64,000 nucleotides of DNA from Asterias rubens (taxonomy: Eukaryota; Echinodermata; Asteroidea; Forcipulatida; Asteriidae): positions 4,738,762 to 4,802,761 of the forward strand of contig NC_047064.1 of the NCBI RefSeq assembly GCF_902459465.1, written 5' to 3'. The stretch's first letter is position 1. Every line of letters begins with the position of its first letter. Shown here one piece after another: positions 53,870-64,000 of the stretch. The notes beneath the pieces are model-generated. The model searched no databases, had not been told where the DNA came from, and saw only the letters and a list, made by a program, of their open reading frames with translations. Position numbers and translations under genes: made by a program.

Positions 53870-53918
53870 ATGTTACTTCGGTGCCTTTTATTCGCTGTGG
53901 TACTTCCCGCCGTGTTGT
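53870..53918 (+). CDS. ADAM10: ADAM10 exon 1 (signal peptide)
   Basis: [16 protein letters not shown] plus the first base of codon 17. The context AAAATCATGT has A at -3 at best and is moderate. Donor TTGT|GTAAGT, phase 1. Confidence 0.85.
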
Positions 53919-56900
53919 GTAAGTAAATCTTCTGAATCACTTTATCAACTGGACGTCCGTCTCTTTTTGCTTGGTTATAGAGAGGTTCTGCACTGTTGCA
54001 CCAGTTTCGTGAAGTTTTGTTGTTGTTTTCTCTTCAACAATAACAAAGAGTCACAGGTGTTTCTGTCTATGATCTAAGGCAACCTTAGAATTCAAGCATG
54101 TATTAATAATAATAATATATTTATTTTGCAGTTAGTGTTACCGTTTTTGTCAAGTATTAAACACTGACAGTGACAATGAATGAAGATAAATTTGGGAATA
54201 AATTTGTTTATTTGTGAATTGTGCATTCAAAATTCAATAAAAATTTATGTTCATCAATACAATTGCCACTTTACACTTGACTAAATTCATGCAATTGGCA
54301 CTAAATAATAACTTATTAACTTTTATAAGTTAAAAATACTAATAGTAGTACTGGTAAACAAGTAGACCCAGTAACTGGGGCGCTGTACTCCTTTTTTCGA
54401 AATTTTGACATTCTCTCAGACTCAGAGAATGTCAAAAATTTGAAAAAAGGAGTAGAGAATGTCAACATTCTGAAAAAAGGAGTACAGCGCCCCAGTTACT
54501 GGGTCTAGTAAACAAGTAGGGCCTACGTACACCAAGATCTGCATATTACTTTATTACTATTATTTTAGCTCTTTGCATTTCAAACGGTGAATAAAGAACT
54601 GAAGTGAAGGTGAAAAGTTTAGGAAAATTATTTACAAAAATGGTTTTCTCCCTCTCTTCTCTATTCATTGCATCTCTTTGTGTGATTTTGGATCAAATTT
54701 GTGTATATTTTTACAGGAACCAAATTTGGTTGGGGCTATATTACAGAAACATGATAAAATAGGGAAATAGCACAATCTTTTTGTTGACAAAGTGTTTGAT
54801 TTTTGAATGATTTTATTCAAACACCTTGTCAACAAGTGTTATTTCCATATTTTATCATGTGTTCACATAAATAATATAGAGGACTTGCGCCGCTTGATTT
54901 ATTACAGCATTTTTCTTCTGTGTATTCTATTGTATATTCATAATTTTGAACAACATTTTCTTCATCAACAGATGGTGAACGCTTAGACAGATTCATCAAG
55001 CACTATGAAACATTAAACTATGATTCCAAGGAGCTACACTTGAAGCATGAGAGGGCGAGGCGGTCAGCCCCGGGAGAAACAAGCGTCCACCTTGATTTCA
55101 ATGCTCATGGAAGGTGAGTAAATCTTCATAATATACCCCCGTTGCATAAGCCGTCACATTCTCAAAAAGAGCCAAAAGGAGGCAGATCATTGGACAAGAA
55201 GCTGGTTTTTTGTTGCGTAGAAGCGTTTGTATGTAGGGTTTCGCGTCAATGCAGATTGATTTCTATAGACCGTAAACTGTGCATCTACCATTCCATCATT
55301 TTAGGTGTCAAATGTTTTTTTAATGTTTGTGCGTGATTTTGACTCTCAAAATAGCACGGGATAGACAACTTGTGAGTGCGCTGAGTGCTATGCAGTTGGT
55401 TTATATAATGAAAAAGCAACTTGTAGAGTAGATGAACAGACAATATTAAGTGTAGGTCAAACACCGGTGTCTCATACTTGGGTGCAATTTCGTGCCTTGT
55501 CTTACCACGTCTTTAGGTGACACTAGGTGGCAGCAGACTTATCAGGTACACGTATAATATAGACCTTGTCGCAAATACCCATTGCGCAAGCGCTAATTGT
55601 TGAATGAGGTGCATGCTGGTCTAGCTAGGGATCAAACTTGAGCGCTAGCTAGACCAGCATTCACCTCATTCAACGCCTACAGCGCATATACCGAGTACTT
55701 GCGATACAAGGTCTAATATGTTCTCGGAAATGTGCGCGTTCTCAGAATAACGTAAACAATGAAAATTGATACCTGGTAAGTCTGCTGCCACCAAGTGTTG
55801 CAAAGTTTCCCATTTTTCACACAATTTCTTACGATCCCCAAGACAACAAATATAATCATTTGAATGATGACACCTTTCCGTCTTAGAGATTGGCTGGAAT
55901 TTGCTTGGGGTGACATAGCCCATGTCTCTAGAAAATTTTCATTTATTTTAAAGAACCATGTTACACGAGGCAATTTACAGGCAGCCGGTTCCAGGCAACC
56001 TCCTCGGAGTAAAAACATTCATCATGTTAATTTGTTTGTTTGTTTGTTTAGATGATCTTCCCATCAAGGGAACTCGGCAAACTCCCACAAGGGGATATAA
56101 ACACCAAGTTGTGATTCAGTAACTAGACAACAATATTTATTCTAGTCATTGTGAAAATCAGCAGTTAGCTGGGGGATTTGCCCCACAACCTTGTGGTTGC
56201 AAGTCCTGCAGTCTAACCACTTGACCACGGTGACTTTAAAATGTTGACATAATTGTCTTGGTTGGGGACAGTAAGATAGTGTTAAAAAAATGTCTGCTGT
56301 ATCAAAGTGTTCACACATGCTCGTGCAGTTGGTTGCCTGTAAAAATTGCCTCGTGTTACAAGGTCTTTAAAACATTATAATACGTAGCTACATGTAAATA
56401 TGTGGCACAAACAAAGACTGTGCGCAGTTCACCATGTATTAAACTCACCCTGCTATAAGGAAACGGCAACTGTATTAATTACATATTATTACAAACTATT
56501 GAATTACACTTGTACTGTACAATCAGTCTGGAGCAATTGTATTGTTTTGGTAAATGTTGGAAGGATATAGTACATATAATGAGTAATTACTTGTAAACAT
56601 ACTATAGTACTTGTACTGAATACCATAGCTTCCCTTGATGTTCAAGGAGGCCATATAGGGGTCGCTTTTGCGTTGGTGCTATTTTAAAGATAAAAATGTT
56701 CGCCCACAAACATTCTGATTTTCAAATGAAAGTGCCCTTAGAACTCTCAATCTCATCAAAGTATTAAAAAAGCCTTGCACCGTTTGGTGTTATCCCAAGA
56801 CCAAAAGCACGGTCTGTGTTGGTCGCAAGGGTGTCGACAGGACTCCAGGAGCTGCTCAATAGACCCTTTCCCATGAAATATGTAAGTTGCACATAGCGCG

Positions 56901-59900
56901 CGCGCACTAACGTTTTGGTTGCCAAAATGAGGGAGCATCGCGCTGTTTTGTACACGGCTAATGGGTGCATGAAGCGGACGCGATTGCGCGTCTGCTTAGT
57001 GCACAACTCTACATGTATGGCGTTTGCCAACCAACAGGGTCTGAACGTATGCGTGAATGTGATTAGCATATTTCATGGGAAGGGTCCATTCCTTGCACTG
57101 GCTTCTCTCACAAGTTCTAACTGGTCTAGTAATGCCCTAAAATATCACTGACTCCCCCCCCCCCCCTTTTTTGTTTGAAACTAACTCTGCTGCTCAAGAA
57201 CAATGTCAGCGACATATCAATCACATTCTTGAGGTACTGCACAGGTACAGAACAACAGACAACATGCTCTTTAGACATGCCATTGTACTGTAATATGACA
57301 GGGTGTTGCACTGTGCATAGAAGCACATTTTACTCATTCTTGCACTGCATAGAAGCACATTTTACTCATTCTGTCAGATGGTCAACTCAGAACTACTGCA
57401 AGTTGAAAGCATGTAAAAAAAATTTTTTAAAAGGCTGCGGGCGGGGACGATCAACTGATATATATATTTTTTTGCCTAATACAAACTTATGTGGAAAGTC
57501 TTCCTTGGGAAAAAAACTATTGGTCAACTATCTACATTTAAGTTTGTATTGTCTTTTGTGACACACAGTGTACAATGTAGCTATGGAACGCACAATGTAT
57601 AAACCGCTAGACACGGATTGAAATTACATTGAGTCCTTTTTACATGCATTTTTATTAAAGCAATCCCTGTCAGTGTGCCTTTGGCTTTTTTTTTTTACCC
57701 ACCCCAGCCAGTTTTGTGAGCTGGAAATGCTGTAACCCTAGCCTTGTTGTTTTGGTATTTTTCATCTCCCTGCTCTTGTTTTGTCGCTAGAAAATCCATA
57801 ATCCGTGTTTTTGTTTTGTTTTTAATAAATAAGGTCTAACAGACTGTACAACAGTATACATTCCATGCTCATTTTAAAAGAACACATTACTTTGTGTAAT
57901 CATAGTTTCAAGTAAAAGAACACATTTAGTATGATTGCCACACCCAGGATCGTCAACAACTGTCTAAGTAAACACACATGGGTGTACACCACAACCATAT
58001 TGCACAAACAATCTAACTGTACAAACAATGTACGTTTGTTTACATGTAGTTTCTGGATTGACTTTGGATTGACTGAATGAATTACATTGCCCTTTGCATT
58101 GTTTACTACTATTGAATTATCTATGAACATTGAGGTACATCATAGAAACAAGTTAACATTCAATGCTTCCATGGTTCAGTCATGTCAGGCAGTCATACAT
58201 CAGGCATTGTTCATACACTCTATTATTCATGTACATGTGGCATGTTCCATGTAGAAGGATTTGTGATTGTAACAAAACTCAATACAATACATGTATAAGT
58301 ACAATATTCAAACTGTTCACTGAACTGTGCATTTTCGATCAACCATGACAAACTGGACATTGTGCTGTGATGTGTTCCTTGCTTCAGTGTATGTCTGTGC
58401 ATGAAGGTAGGATTCATGGTCTGTGATGTTTATTGTCAACAGTCAGTGAAAACACATTAAACACATTGTGTACTAAGGGTCTTAGAAAAGTAGCTGTTTT
58501 CACAACATGTCTGGTAAAATAGTATGAGTGCTGGACCAATACCAGTTAAAACGAATCAGGACCAGTCCAAAATCTCTCCAATTGGTCTGACTGGCTAGTT
58601 CAGTGATAATAATAATCATTATGAAATACGGACGGCAGAGACTACATGGCAGGGCTCAATTTCATAGAGCTGCTAAGCACAACAAAAATTTGCTTCTAAA
58701 AGCATGAAGTTTCTTCCTTAATCAAAACAGGATTACCAACCAAATTTCTATATGTTGCATATTGCTGGTTGTATTCAGCTTGTTGTTAGCTGATCCCGAA
58801 ATCACATGGAAATTTGGTTGGTAATCCTGTTTTTATCAAGGAAGAAATTTCATGCTTAGCAATTTTTTTTTGTGCTAAGCAGCTCTATGAAATTGGGCCC
58901 TGGTAGACTGGTGATAGCAAGCTTACTGCACCCGCTGGCTAGTCATTGACAAAGTTAAAGGGCAAGCCCTGAATTGTCCGCTGTCTACATAATTAACTCA
59001 CTCACCGCCCCCTGTACATGCCCTGGGCCCAATTTCATAGAGCTGCTAAGCACAACAATGTGCTTAGCATAAAATTTCTTCCTTGATAAAATCAGGATTA
59101 CCAATCAAATTTCCTTGTGATTTTCAGGATAAGCAAACAACAGCTCAATAACAGTAACAAGCAATATGCAGCAAATGGAAATTTGGTTGGTAATCCTGTT
59201 TTTATCAAGGAAGAAATTTCATGCTAAGCAAGTTTTTGTGCTTAGCAGCTCTATGAAATTGGGCCCTGGTGGCAGGCCTACATGTATCAATCATGCTCTA
59301 CTTCTATTTATGTCTATCCCGTGCACATTACCCTGGCTTATTTCCACGTCATCCATCCAGCAAATTTCCTTCCTTTTCTGAATTAACTGCCTCTAACTAC
59401 TGGGCAGTCTCGTTGGTCTAGTTGGTAAGGCACTGCAAAGGTCGTGAGTTTGAATCCCACCCGAGTAATATGCCTGTGATTTTTTTCACAGAACTCAGGA
59501 AAGTATGTGCACACATCGGTGTTAGGGTAAAAACTTAATAAAAACCCAAATTATTTTTCTGCTGCCCTTCTCCAAGTTGTTTTTTCGGTCTTCCTACCTT
59601 GCTCCTTCCTTGTGATTACCAAGTAACAGCAGTCATACCATGGTGTCAATTTTCTTTCTATAAAGATGTAGTCCAACCCAACCCAACCCAGGTCCAACTT
59701 AACTGCATTTGAATTATTGACAAATGTTTCTTCATTTCTTTTATACCAATGTTTGGCCAAACGATTAAAAATGAAATTAACAAATCCGCCTGCAGGGCTG
59801 TATGCTTCGTTTTTGAAAGGGCAAGGGCACCAAGGCAATTTCTCTCTGGAAAAGGGCACCCTATGAGGAAATTGTAAATTTCCACTGGAGCATTTCAAGG

Positions 59901-62900
59901 GCACCAAGGCAATGACAAGGGGCAACGGAGGCAATTGCCTCCGTTGCCTCCGTGAAGTATCAGGCCTGCGCCTGTTTTTGATAGCTTTGTTAACTTTCCA
60001 CACAGAATGCTTTCATCTACTTAAATTCTCATAATTGGCCATGGCTGTTGTTCTTTCGTTGATGTGTACAGGGACTTCAAGCTTCGACTGAAAAGGGGTG
60101 CCCCTTTCTTGTCGCCTGATCTAATCGTAGTGACCTCAGAGGGAGCCAGGCACAATCAACCAGATTACCTATACATAGGAGAACTTGAAGGTATGTCATG
60201 AACCTAGTGCACTTATCGAAAAGAGAAGGGGTTCGCCCCGGTGTTCCTGGCTGTGGCTGCTGAATGCCGTAGCACTTTGCAAACCATTATACATGTAAGG
60301 TGCTACATTATTGGGTCTGAGAATCCATCACTGCAATAACCTTTCTTTCTGAAAGTTTGTATATACTTAGCGCCTTGAGTACCTTATTAGTACATGTACA
60401 TTGTAGATTAGTGCACTATATAAGACACTCTGTTATTATTATTTTTAGTAGTATGGTAGCAGGCCAGGAATTAGGCTCGGCCTTCTATATTTCCCAGAGA
60501 CTTGAAGGTTTGCCAATGGTACTGGAAAATGGTTTGCCCTCTCAAAGGTGAAGTTCCACCTCAGTAGCAATAAGTGCAATTCTAAAGTGCCCATAGACTT
60601 GAAAACTTTCCGTTGGATGTGTATTGTGTAAAATAGCCTTGCCCTTAAAAAAAAAATGAAATTCTACCTAAGTAGCAAGTAGCACTGCAAAGTCAGGCCA
60701 TGTCACTGTGGCCATTGACTTAAAAACATCCATATTTCACCCAACTTAACTTGAGTTAAATATCAAGTATTGGCTTAGACAAGAGTCTACTCATAGCCTT
60801 AGCCACAGCCGTCAGTTCCTGAAACATACTTCTATAAATGTTGTTATTTCCATTATAACCCCAGGTGAATCAGACACCAAGTGCCACGGCTCGATCCTGA
60901 AGGGCCACTTCTCAGGAACCATCTATGCAGACAGCGACACCTACCACGTGGAGCCGGCCCACAGGCATTTCGACGAGCCGACCGAGTTCCACTCCATCAT
61001 CTACAGAGGGAAGGATGTAGAGCATCCCAGCGAAGGGGGATGCGGCCTGACCAACGAGATGTTCAAATGGATGCAGAAGGTCCAGCAGTCGGCTGTGGAG
61101 GAGGACAAGCCACATGCGGAAGCAGTAGGTCATTTGTTTTGTGTCGTGGGACATTGTACATATGAGGATCGGAATTAGGCCTCTTTAATCATTACTAGAT
61201 ATTTCTGATAATGAAACCAGTAATATCTCTTTGGCAAGCTGGCAAGGTTGAAGAACTGCCTTGAACTGAAACACTAATGTATGTAGTAAAACTTCCATCA
61301 CATATAAGTTGTTTGCTGCTCTGTTGCCCTGTGTTAAATTTGCCACGCCTTACCTGTAAGATGTCTAAAGGCCACACCTTACCTGTAAGATGTCTAAAGG
61401 CCACACCTTACCTGTAAGATGTCTAAAGGCCATGCCTTACCTGTAAGATGTCTAAAGGCCACGCCTTACCTGTAAGATGTCTAAAGGCCATGCCTTACCT
61501 GTAAGATGTCTAAAGGCCACGCCTTACCTGTAAGATGTCTAAAGGCCACTCCTTACCTGTAAGATGTCTAAAGGCAACACCTTACCTGTAAGATGTCTAA
61601 AGGCCACACCTTACCTGTAAGATGTCTAAAGGCCACACCTTACCTGTAAGATGTCTAAAGGCCACGCCTTACCTGTAAGATGTCTAAAGGCCACGCCTTA
61701 CCTTTAAAGGCAGTGGACACTATTGGTAATTACTCAAAATAATTATTAGCATAAAGCCTTACTTAGTAACAAGTAATGGGGAGCTGTTGATAGTAGAGAA
61801 CATTGTGAGAAATTGCTCCCTCTGAACAAAATGTAGTTTTCCAGAAAGAAGTAATTTTCCACGTATTAGAATTAGGTTTTGAGGTCTAGAAATCAAGCTT
61901 CTGAAAGCACACAACTTGGTGTGACAAGGTGTTTTTTTTTTTTCATTAATATCCCGCAACTTCGACGACCAATTGTGCTCAAACTTTCACAGGGTGTGTT
62001 ATTTTATGCATATGTTGAGATACACCAAGTGAGAAGACTGGTCTTTGACAATTACCAATAGCGTCCAGTGTCTTTAAGATGTCTAAATCTTTCCCTTTCC
62101 TCCCTTCTCTCTCAGGAGTCCACGAAGCAGAGTGACCCCAAGCAGAGCGACCCGAATCAGTACTCTCATCCCCTCAATGAGAATCTCTACACCAACCCAG
62201 CGCATCGCCGATCTAGACGCCAAGCTGTCACTAAATCCACCTGCAATCTATACCTCCAGTCCGATCATACGTACACGGATTACTTCAACAATGACGAGTC
62301 GGAGGTGATCAACCAGTTCAACAACTACGTCTCTGCGATCAATGCCATTTATACCAAGTACACATTCGGCAACTTCAGGGACGTGGGATTCATGGTGGAC
62401 AGGATTAGGGTGAGTGTGTGTTGCGGAAATTTTTCTCAAAGGGTTTCAGTGCCTTGACCCTCATACAGTTTAGTTAAGTTTTATTAAAATAAAAATATAA
62501 ATATACAAATCGATACACAAAGATACAAAAATATCAAAATAGCTAAAATTCCAAGCCAGTGAGTGGCGAGGAGGAACAGGTGACCAGCACCTCTACAAAG
62601 CCGTCCTGCCACAAAGAATTTCCCCTTATACCCACCCCCCACAGTTAAAAACCACCCATCGCTTTGTAAAAAAAAAAAAAAAAAAACCTGATACTCATTC
62701 ACAGAAGCAACAAAGGCACTTGCCTTCATGCCCCCTGTACACATGTAAGTAAGTGAAAAATCAAAACAATTATTACACCATTGCAGTAGATTTGTGCTTA
62801 GCGGTTCATGGAGTAGTGAAGATTTCCTGTGTCTATATCTGAACTGCTCTTATTCCCTTCATCACACACAGATCAACGGGACTACTGATAAGCAGGATTC

Positions 62901-63355
62901 CACCAACCCCTTCCGCTTCGACAACATCGGCGTGGAGAAATTCCTGGACCTGAACTCTCTTCAGAACCACAATGACTATTGCTTGGCCTATGTGTTTGCT
63001 AACAGGGACTTCAACGATGGTGTACTGGGTCTGGCGTGGGTTGGCTCCTCTGGAAGTGAGTTCCCAAGAAACGTTTTTCTTTTGTAAAAGCCATTTTGAG
63101 AGGAATTTGTCTTTCCACAAAGGGAATACTTTTTTTTTTTTAAATCAAAGTATGACCCTACCTCTAATAATCCACATTCTTATCGTTTCTCCAGGCACAT
63201 CTGGCGGGATCTGTGAAACCTTCAAGCTTTTCAGCAGTGGCTACCAAAGTCTGAACACGGGTATCGTTACAGTCAAGAACTATGGCTCCCAGGTTCCTAC
63301 TAAAGTGACGGAAATCACCTTCGCCCACGAGGTCGGACACAACTTTGGCTCACCG
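53870..63355 (+). CDS. ADAM10: ADAM10 (Kuzbanian-type) disintegrin metalloprotease, N-terminal part
   Basis: Seven exons (listed separately) join in frame for 403 residues and the gene continues past the window. Residues 1-16 are a hydrophobic signal peptide. The prodomain starts [19 protein letters not shown], matching the ADAM10 prodomain start. Cys163 in GGCGL is the likely cysteine switch. RRSRR at 221-225 is a furin-type site that would release the mature enzyme. The catalytic domain contains [45 protein letters not shown] and [12 protein letters not shown]; His394, Glu395 and His398 are zinc/catalytic residues. The third zinc His should follow directly in the next exon, beyond the window. 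ADAM10 is a membrane sheddase that cleaves Notch and other surface proteins. Cys110 in the prodomain and a KQSDP repeat before the furin site are unlike human ADAM10. The missing part should hold the disintegrin, Cys-rich, transmembrane and cytoplasmic regions. Confidence 0.95.
54364..54506. repeat. Near-perfect palindromic element L
   Basis: AGACCCAGTAACTGGGGCGC then TGTACTCCTTTTTTC at the left, mirrored by GAAAAAAGGAGTACAGCGCC then CCAGTTACTGGGTCT at the right. The inner TTGACATTCTCTC / GAGAATGTCAA arms repeat. In ADAM10 intron 1. Confidence 0.9.
54749..54860. repeat. Inverted-repeat element M
   Basis: ACATGATAAAATAGGGAAAT then AGCAC at the left pairs with GTGTTATTTCCATATTTTAT then CATGT at the right; the inner TTGTTGACAAAGTGTTTG pairs with CAAACACCTTGTCAACAA. 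In ADAM10 intron 1. Confidence 0.85.
54972..55113 (+). CDS. ADAM10: ADAM10 exon 2 (prodomain start)
   Basis: Residues 17-64: [44 protein letters not shown]. The HQKHxRAKR-like and LDFxAHGR segments are conserved in ADAM10. Acceptor TTCATCAACAG|AT, donor GGAAG|GTGAGT. Confidence 0.95.
55558..55716. repeat. Inverted-repeat family N, copy 2
   Basis: AGACCTTGTCGCAAATACCC at the left, TACTTGCGATACAAGGTCT at the right; AGGTGCATGCTGGTCTAGCT pairs with AGCTAGACCAGCATTCACCT. In ADAM10 intron 2. Confidence 0.85.
56058..56245 (-). repeat. tRNA-derived SINE, family V, reverse
   Basis: On the + strand: TCAAGGGAACTCGGCAAACT then CCCACAAGGGG, CAGTAACTAGACAACAA and a reverse tRNA head CAAGTCCTGCAGTCTAACCA. 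It matches the 12.1-kb copy in reverse. Confidence 0.65.
58651..58903. repeat. Inverted-repeat family J copy
   Basis: AGGGCTCAATTTCATAGAGC to GCAGCTCTATGAAATTGGGC then CCT; inner arms TTCCTTAATCAAAACAGGAT and ATCCTGTTTTTATCAAGGAA pair. In ADAM10 intron 2. Confidence 0.88.
59024..59266. repeat. Inverted-repeat family J copy
   Basis: TGGGCCCAATTTCATAGAGC to CAGCTCTATGAAATTGGGCC then CT, about 120 bp after the previous copy. Central TTGCTTGTTACTG-type sequence inverted relative to some other copies. Confidence 0.88.
59400..59535 (+). repeat. tRNA-derived SINE, family T
   Basis: GTCTCGTTGGTCTAGTTGGT then AAGGCACTGCA, B-box GTGAGTTTGAATCCCAC, body CTCAGGAAAGTATGTGCACA. Forward-strand copy of the 21.4-kb element. 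Confidence 0.65.
59793..59959. repeat. Element G
   Basis: CAGGGCTGTATGCTTCGTTT to GAAGTATCAGGCCTG, with GGAGGCAATTGCCTCCGTTG then CCTCCG inside. Same length class and order as 42052-42227. Confidence 0.8.
60072..60190 (+). CDS. ADAM10: ADAM10 exon 3 (prodomain)
   Basis: Residues 64-104: [40 protein letters not shown]. The FxLRxKR and YxGxLxG segments fit the ADAM10 prodomain. Acceptor GTGTACAG|GG, donor GAAG|GTATGT. Confidence 0.93.
60196..60420 (+). repeat. tRNA-derived SINE, family S, 3' part
   Basis: TTATCGAAAAGAGAAGGGGT then TCGCCCCGGTG, GCTGTGGCTGCTGAATGCCG and TTAGCGCCTTGAGTACC match the body and tail of the 19.4-kb copy; the tRNA head is absent, as in 5'-truncated insertions. Confidence 0.75.
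60865..61124 (+). CDS. ADAM10: ADAM10 exon 4 (prodomain, cysteine switch)
   Basis: Residues 104-190: [42 protein letters not shown] and [17 protein letters not shown]. Cys163 is the likely switch residue. Cys110 is extra. The donor GAAGCA|GTAGGT is weaker than the others but keeps frame with exon 5. Confidence 0.93.
61344..61702 (+). repeat. 29-bp minisatellite in ADAM10 intron 4
   Basis: About 12 copies of a 29-bp unit (GGCCACGCCTTACCTGTAAG then ATGTCTAAA) with mainly CAC/CAT/CGC variation near one site. On the - strand each unit carries CAGGTAAG, the ideal 5' splice site. The array ends at a family A MITE. Confidence 0.95.
61702..62077. repeat. MITE family A copy
   Basis: TTTAAAGGCAGTGGACACTA to CCAATAGCGTCCAGTGTCTT then TAA. 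The last unit motif AAGATGTCTAAA of the minisatellite continues after it, so the element seems to have inserted at the array's edge or within it. Confidence 0.88.
62116..62409 (+). CDS. ADAM10: ADAM10 exon 5 (furin site, start of metalloprotease domain)
   Basis: Residues 191-288: [60 protein letters not shown], and [24 protein letters not shown] matches the start of mature ADAM10. Phase 0 at both ends (98 codons). Confidence 0.95.
62872..63055 (+). CDS. ADAM10: ADAM10 exon 6 (metalloprotease domain)
   Basis: Residues 289-350: [58 protein letters not shown]. Asn290-Gly-Thr is a sequon at a position also glycosylated in mammals. Acceptor CACACACAG|AT, donor GGAA|GTGAGT. Confidence 0.96.
63195..63355 (+). 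CDS. ADAM10: ADAM10 exon 7 (zinc-binding motif)
   Basis: Residues 350-403: [52 protein letters not shown]. Ends at CCG|GTAATA, phase 0; the third zinc-binding His is expected as the first residue of the next exon, outside the window. Confidence 0.95.
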
Positions 63356-63380
63356 GTAATAATTTTGTGTTGAACATCAT

Positions 63381-63576
63381 AAAGCCCGGTTCATACCTCC
63401 TGCGAATGTGTATGCGATACAAATGTTGACGTCACAAATTCGCAACAAATAATTCGCAGGGGTTGAGTTGTGCTCAACTCGCTTGCGAATATCACAACGA
63501 AAACAGAGTTTGTGACAGAAAAATTCACGTCAAATTCGCATCGCATTCGCATTCACAGGAAGTATGAACCGAGCTT
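63381..63576. repeat. Inverted-repeat family F, copy 3
   Basis: AAAGCCCGGTTCATACCTCC then TGCGAATGTG at the left, ATTCACAGGAAGTATGAACC then GAGCTT at the right. It begins 26 bp after the exon 7 donor. Confidence 0.85.
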
Positions 63577-63630
63577 GAACCTTTATTTTTACCAAATCAA
63601 TTTTCAGTTCTTATAAATTGTATTTTGTTT

Positions 63631-63837
63631 AAAGGGTTTGGGTGCTTTTTGTAGGACACAAGCACAATGTCCACAGGTTTACTTTAAACTTAACACAGTT
63701 TTAAAATAATCATGGTAAAAAGCTTACCTTAAAATATTACTTGCTGAGGTTTTTGAGAAATGAGTGAAAACAGTCCCACAAAAATAATTGTTCGTCTCAG
63801 GAATAGAAAATTGTTTTACCATGTAGCATTTAAGTGT
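63631..63837. repeat. MITE-like family E, left part
   Basis: TTTAAAGGGTTTGGGTGCTT, TGTAGGACACAAGCACAATG, ACTTGCTGAGGTTTTTGAGA and GAATAGAAAATTGTTTTACC. It stops at the start of a family C element. Confidence 0.7.
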
Positions 63838-64000
63838 ATTAAAGCCATTGGACCCTTTCGGTAAACAGTATTGTCCAAGGCCCACACTTCGTGTATCACA
63901 ACTTCTACATCAAATAACAAACCTGTGAAAATTTAGGCTCAATCGGTCATCGGAGTCGGGAGAAAATAACGGGAAAACCCACCCTTGTATCCACGCGTTT
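63838..64000. repeat. MITE family C copy, cut by the window end
   Basis: TTAAAGCCATTGGACCCTTT, then AATAACAAACCTGTGAAAAT and GAGAAAATAACGGGAAAACC, nearly identical to 34796-34960. It abuts or interrupts a family E element. Confidence 0.85.

Noticed and set aside
57175..57561. 128-codon open frame on the + strand
   Set aside because: Contains a short internal duplication (GCACTGCATAGAAGCACATT type) and no domain; AT-rich intron of ADAM10.
59551..60003. 150-codon open frame on the - strand
   Set aside because: It overlaps element G (the same peptide pieces recur in the frame at 41957-42247) and has no recognisable domain. It is a repeat-derived frame inside ADAM10 intron 2.
1..64000. CRISPR arrays, operons or phage genes
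   Set aside because: The tandem repeats lack unique spacers of regular length, the genes have spliceosomal introns, and no bacterial or phage proteins are seen.

Overview
This window is animal nuclear DNA. It has split genes with GT-AG introns, no operons, tRNA-derived SINEs and very many short inverted-repeat elements. The protein homologies and the style of repeats point to an echinoderm, and a sea star (Asteroidea) is my best guess. The class assignment rests on my impression of the repeat families and is not proven by the sequence alone.

Three protein-coding genes can be supported. (1) A small secreted Kazal-type serine protease inhibitor lies on the + strand at 10734-13849 (3 exons, 81 aa), with a TATA box upstream and a poly(A) signal downstream. 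(2) A long PDIA5-like (PDIR family) protein disulfide isomerase lies on the - strand from 49686 down to 21113. I assembled it from 23 coding exons, including one of 13 nt. Every junction keeps frame and the total is 2319 nt (772 aa plus stop). The product has a signal peptide, an N-terminal non-catalytic thioredoxin-fold domain, five thioredoxin domains each with a CGHC active site, and a C-terminal KEEL retention signal. Vertebrate PDIA5 has three catalytic domains, so this gene has two more. (3) The 5' part of an ADAM10 (Kuzbanian-type) metalloprotease lies on the + strand from 53870 to 63355 (7 exons, 403 aa). It covers the signal peptide, the prodomain with a furin-type site, and the catalytic domain up to the zinc motif, and then leaves the window.

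Layout: 1-10.6 kb is intergenic and packed with tandem and dispersed repeats. 10.6-13.9 kb is the Kazal gene. 13.9-21.1 kb is intergenic with a few SINE/MITE copies. 21.1-49.7 kb is the PDIA5-like gene, with introns full of elements. 49.7-53.9 kb separates the divergent starts of PDIA5 and ADAM10. 53.9-64 kb is ADAM10.

Both large genes serve the secretory pathway: PDIA5 makes and reshuffles disulfides in the ER, and ADAM10 is a disulfide-rich membrane sheddase made there. A functional link between the neighbours is only an inference. I see no CRISPR, no viral genes, no intact transposase or reverse transcriptase, and no convincing functional tRNA or rRNA gene. The most notable items are the five-domain PDIA5 with repeated introns inside the active-site Trp codon, its 13-nt microexon whose skipping would create an immediate stop, and a set of MITE subfamilies that share a core but have different ends.
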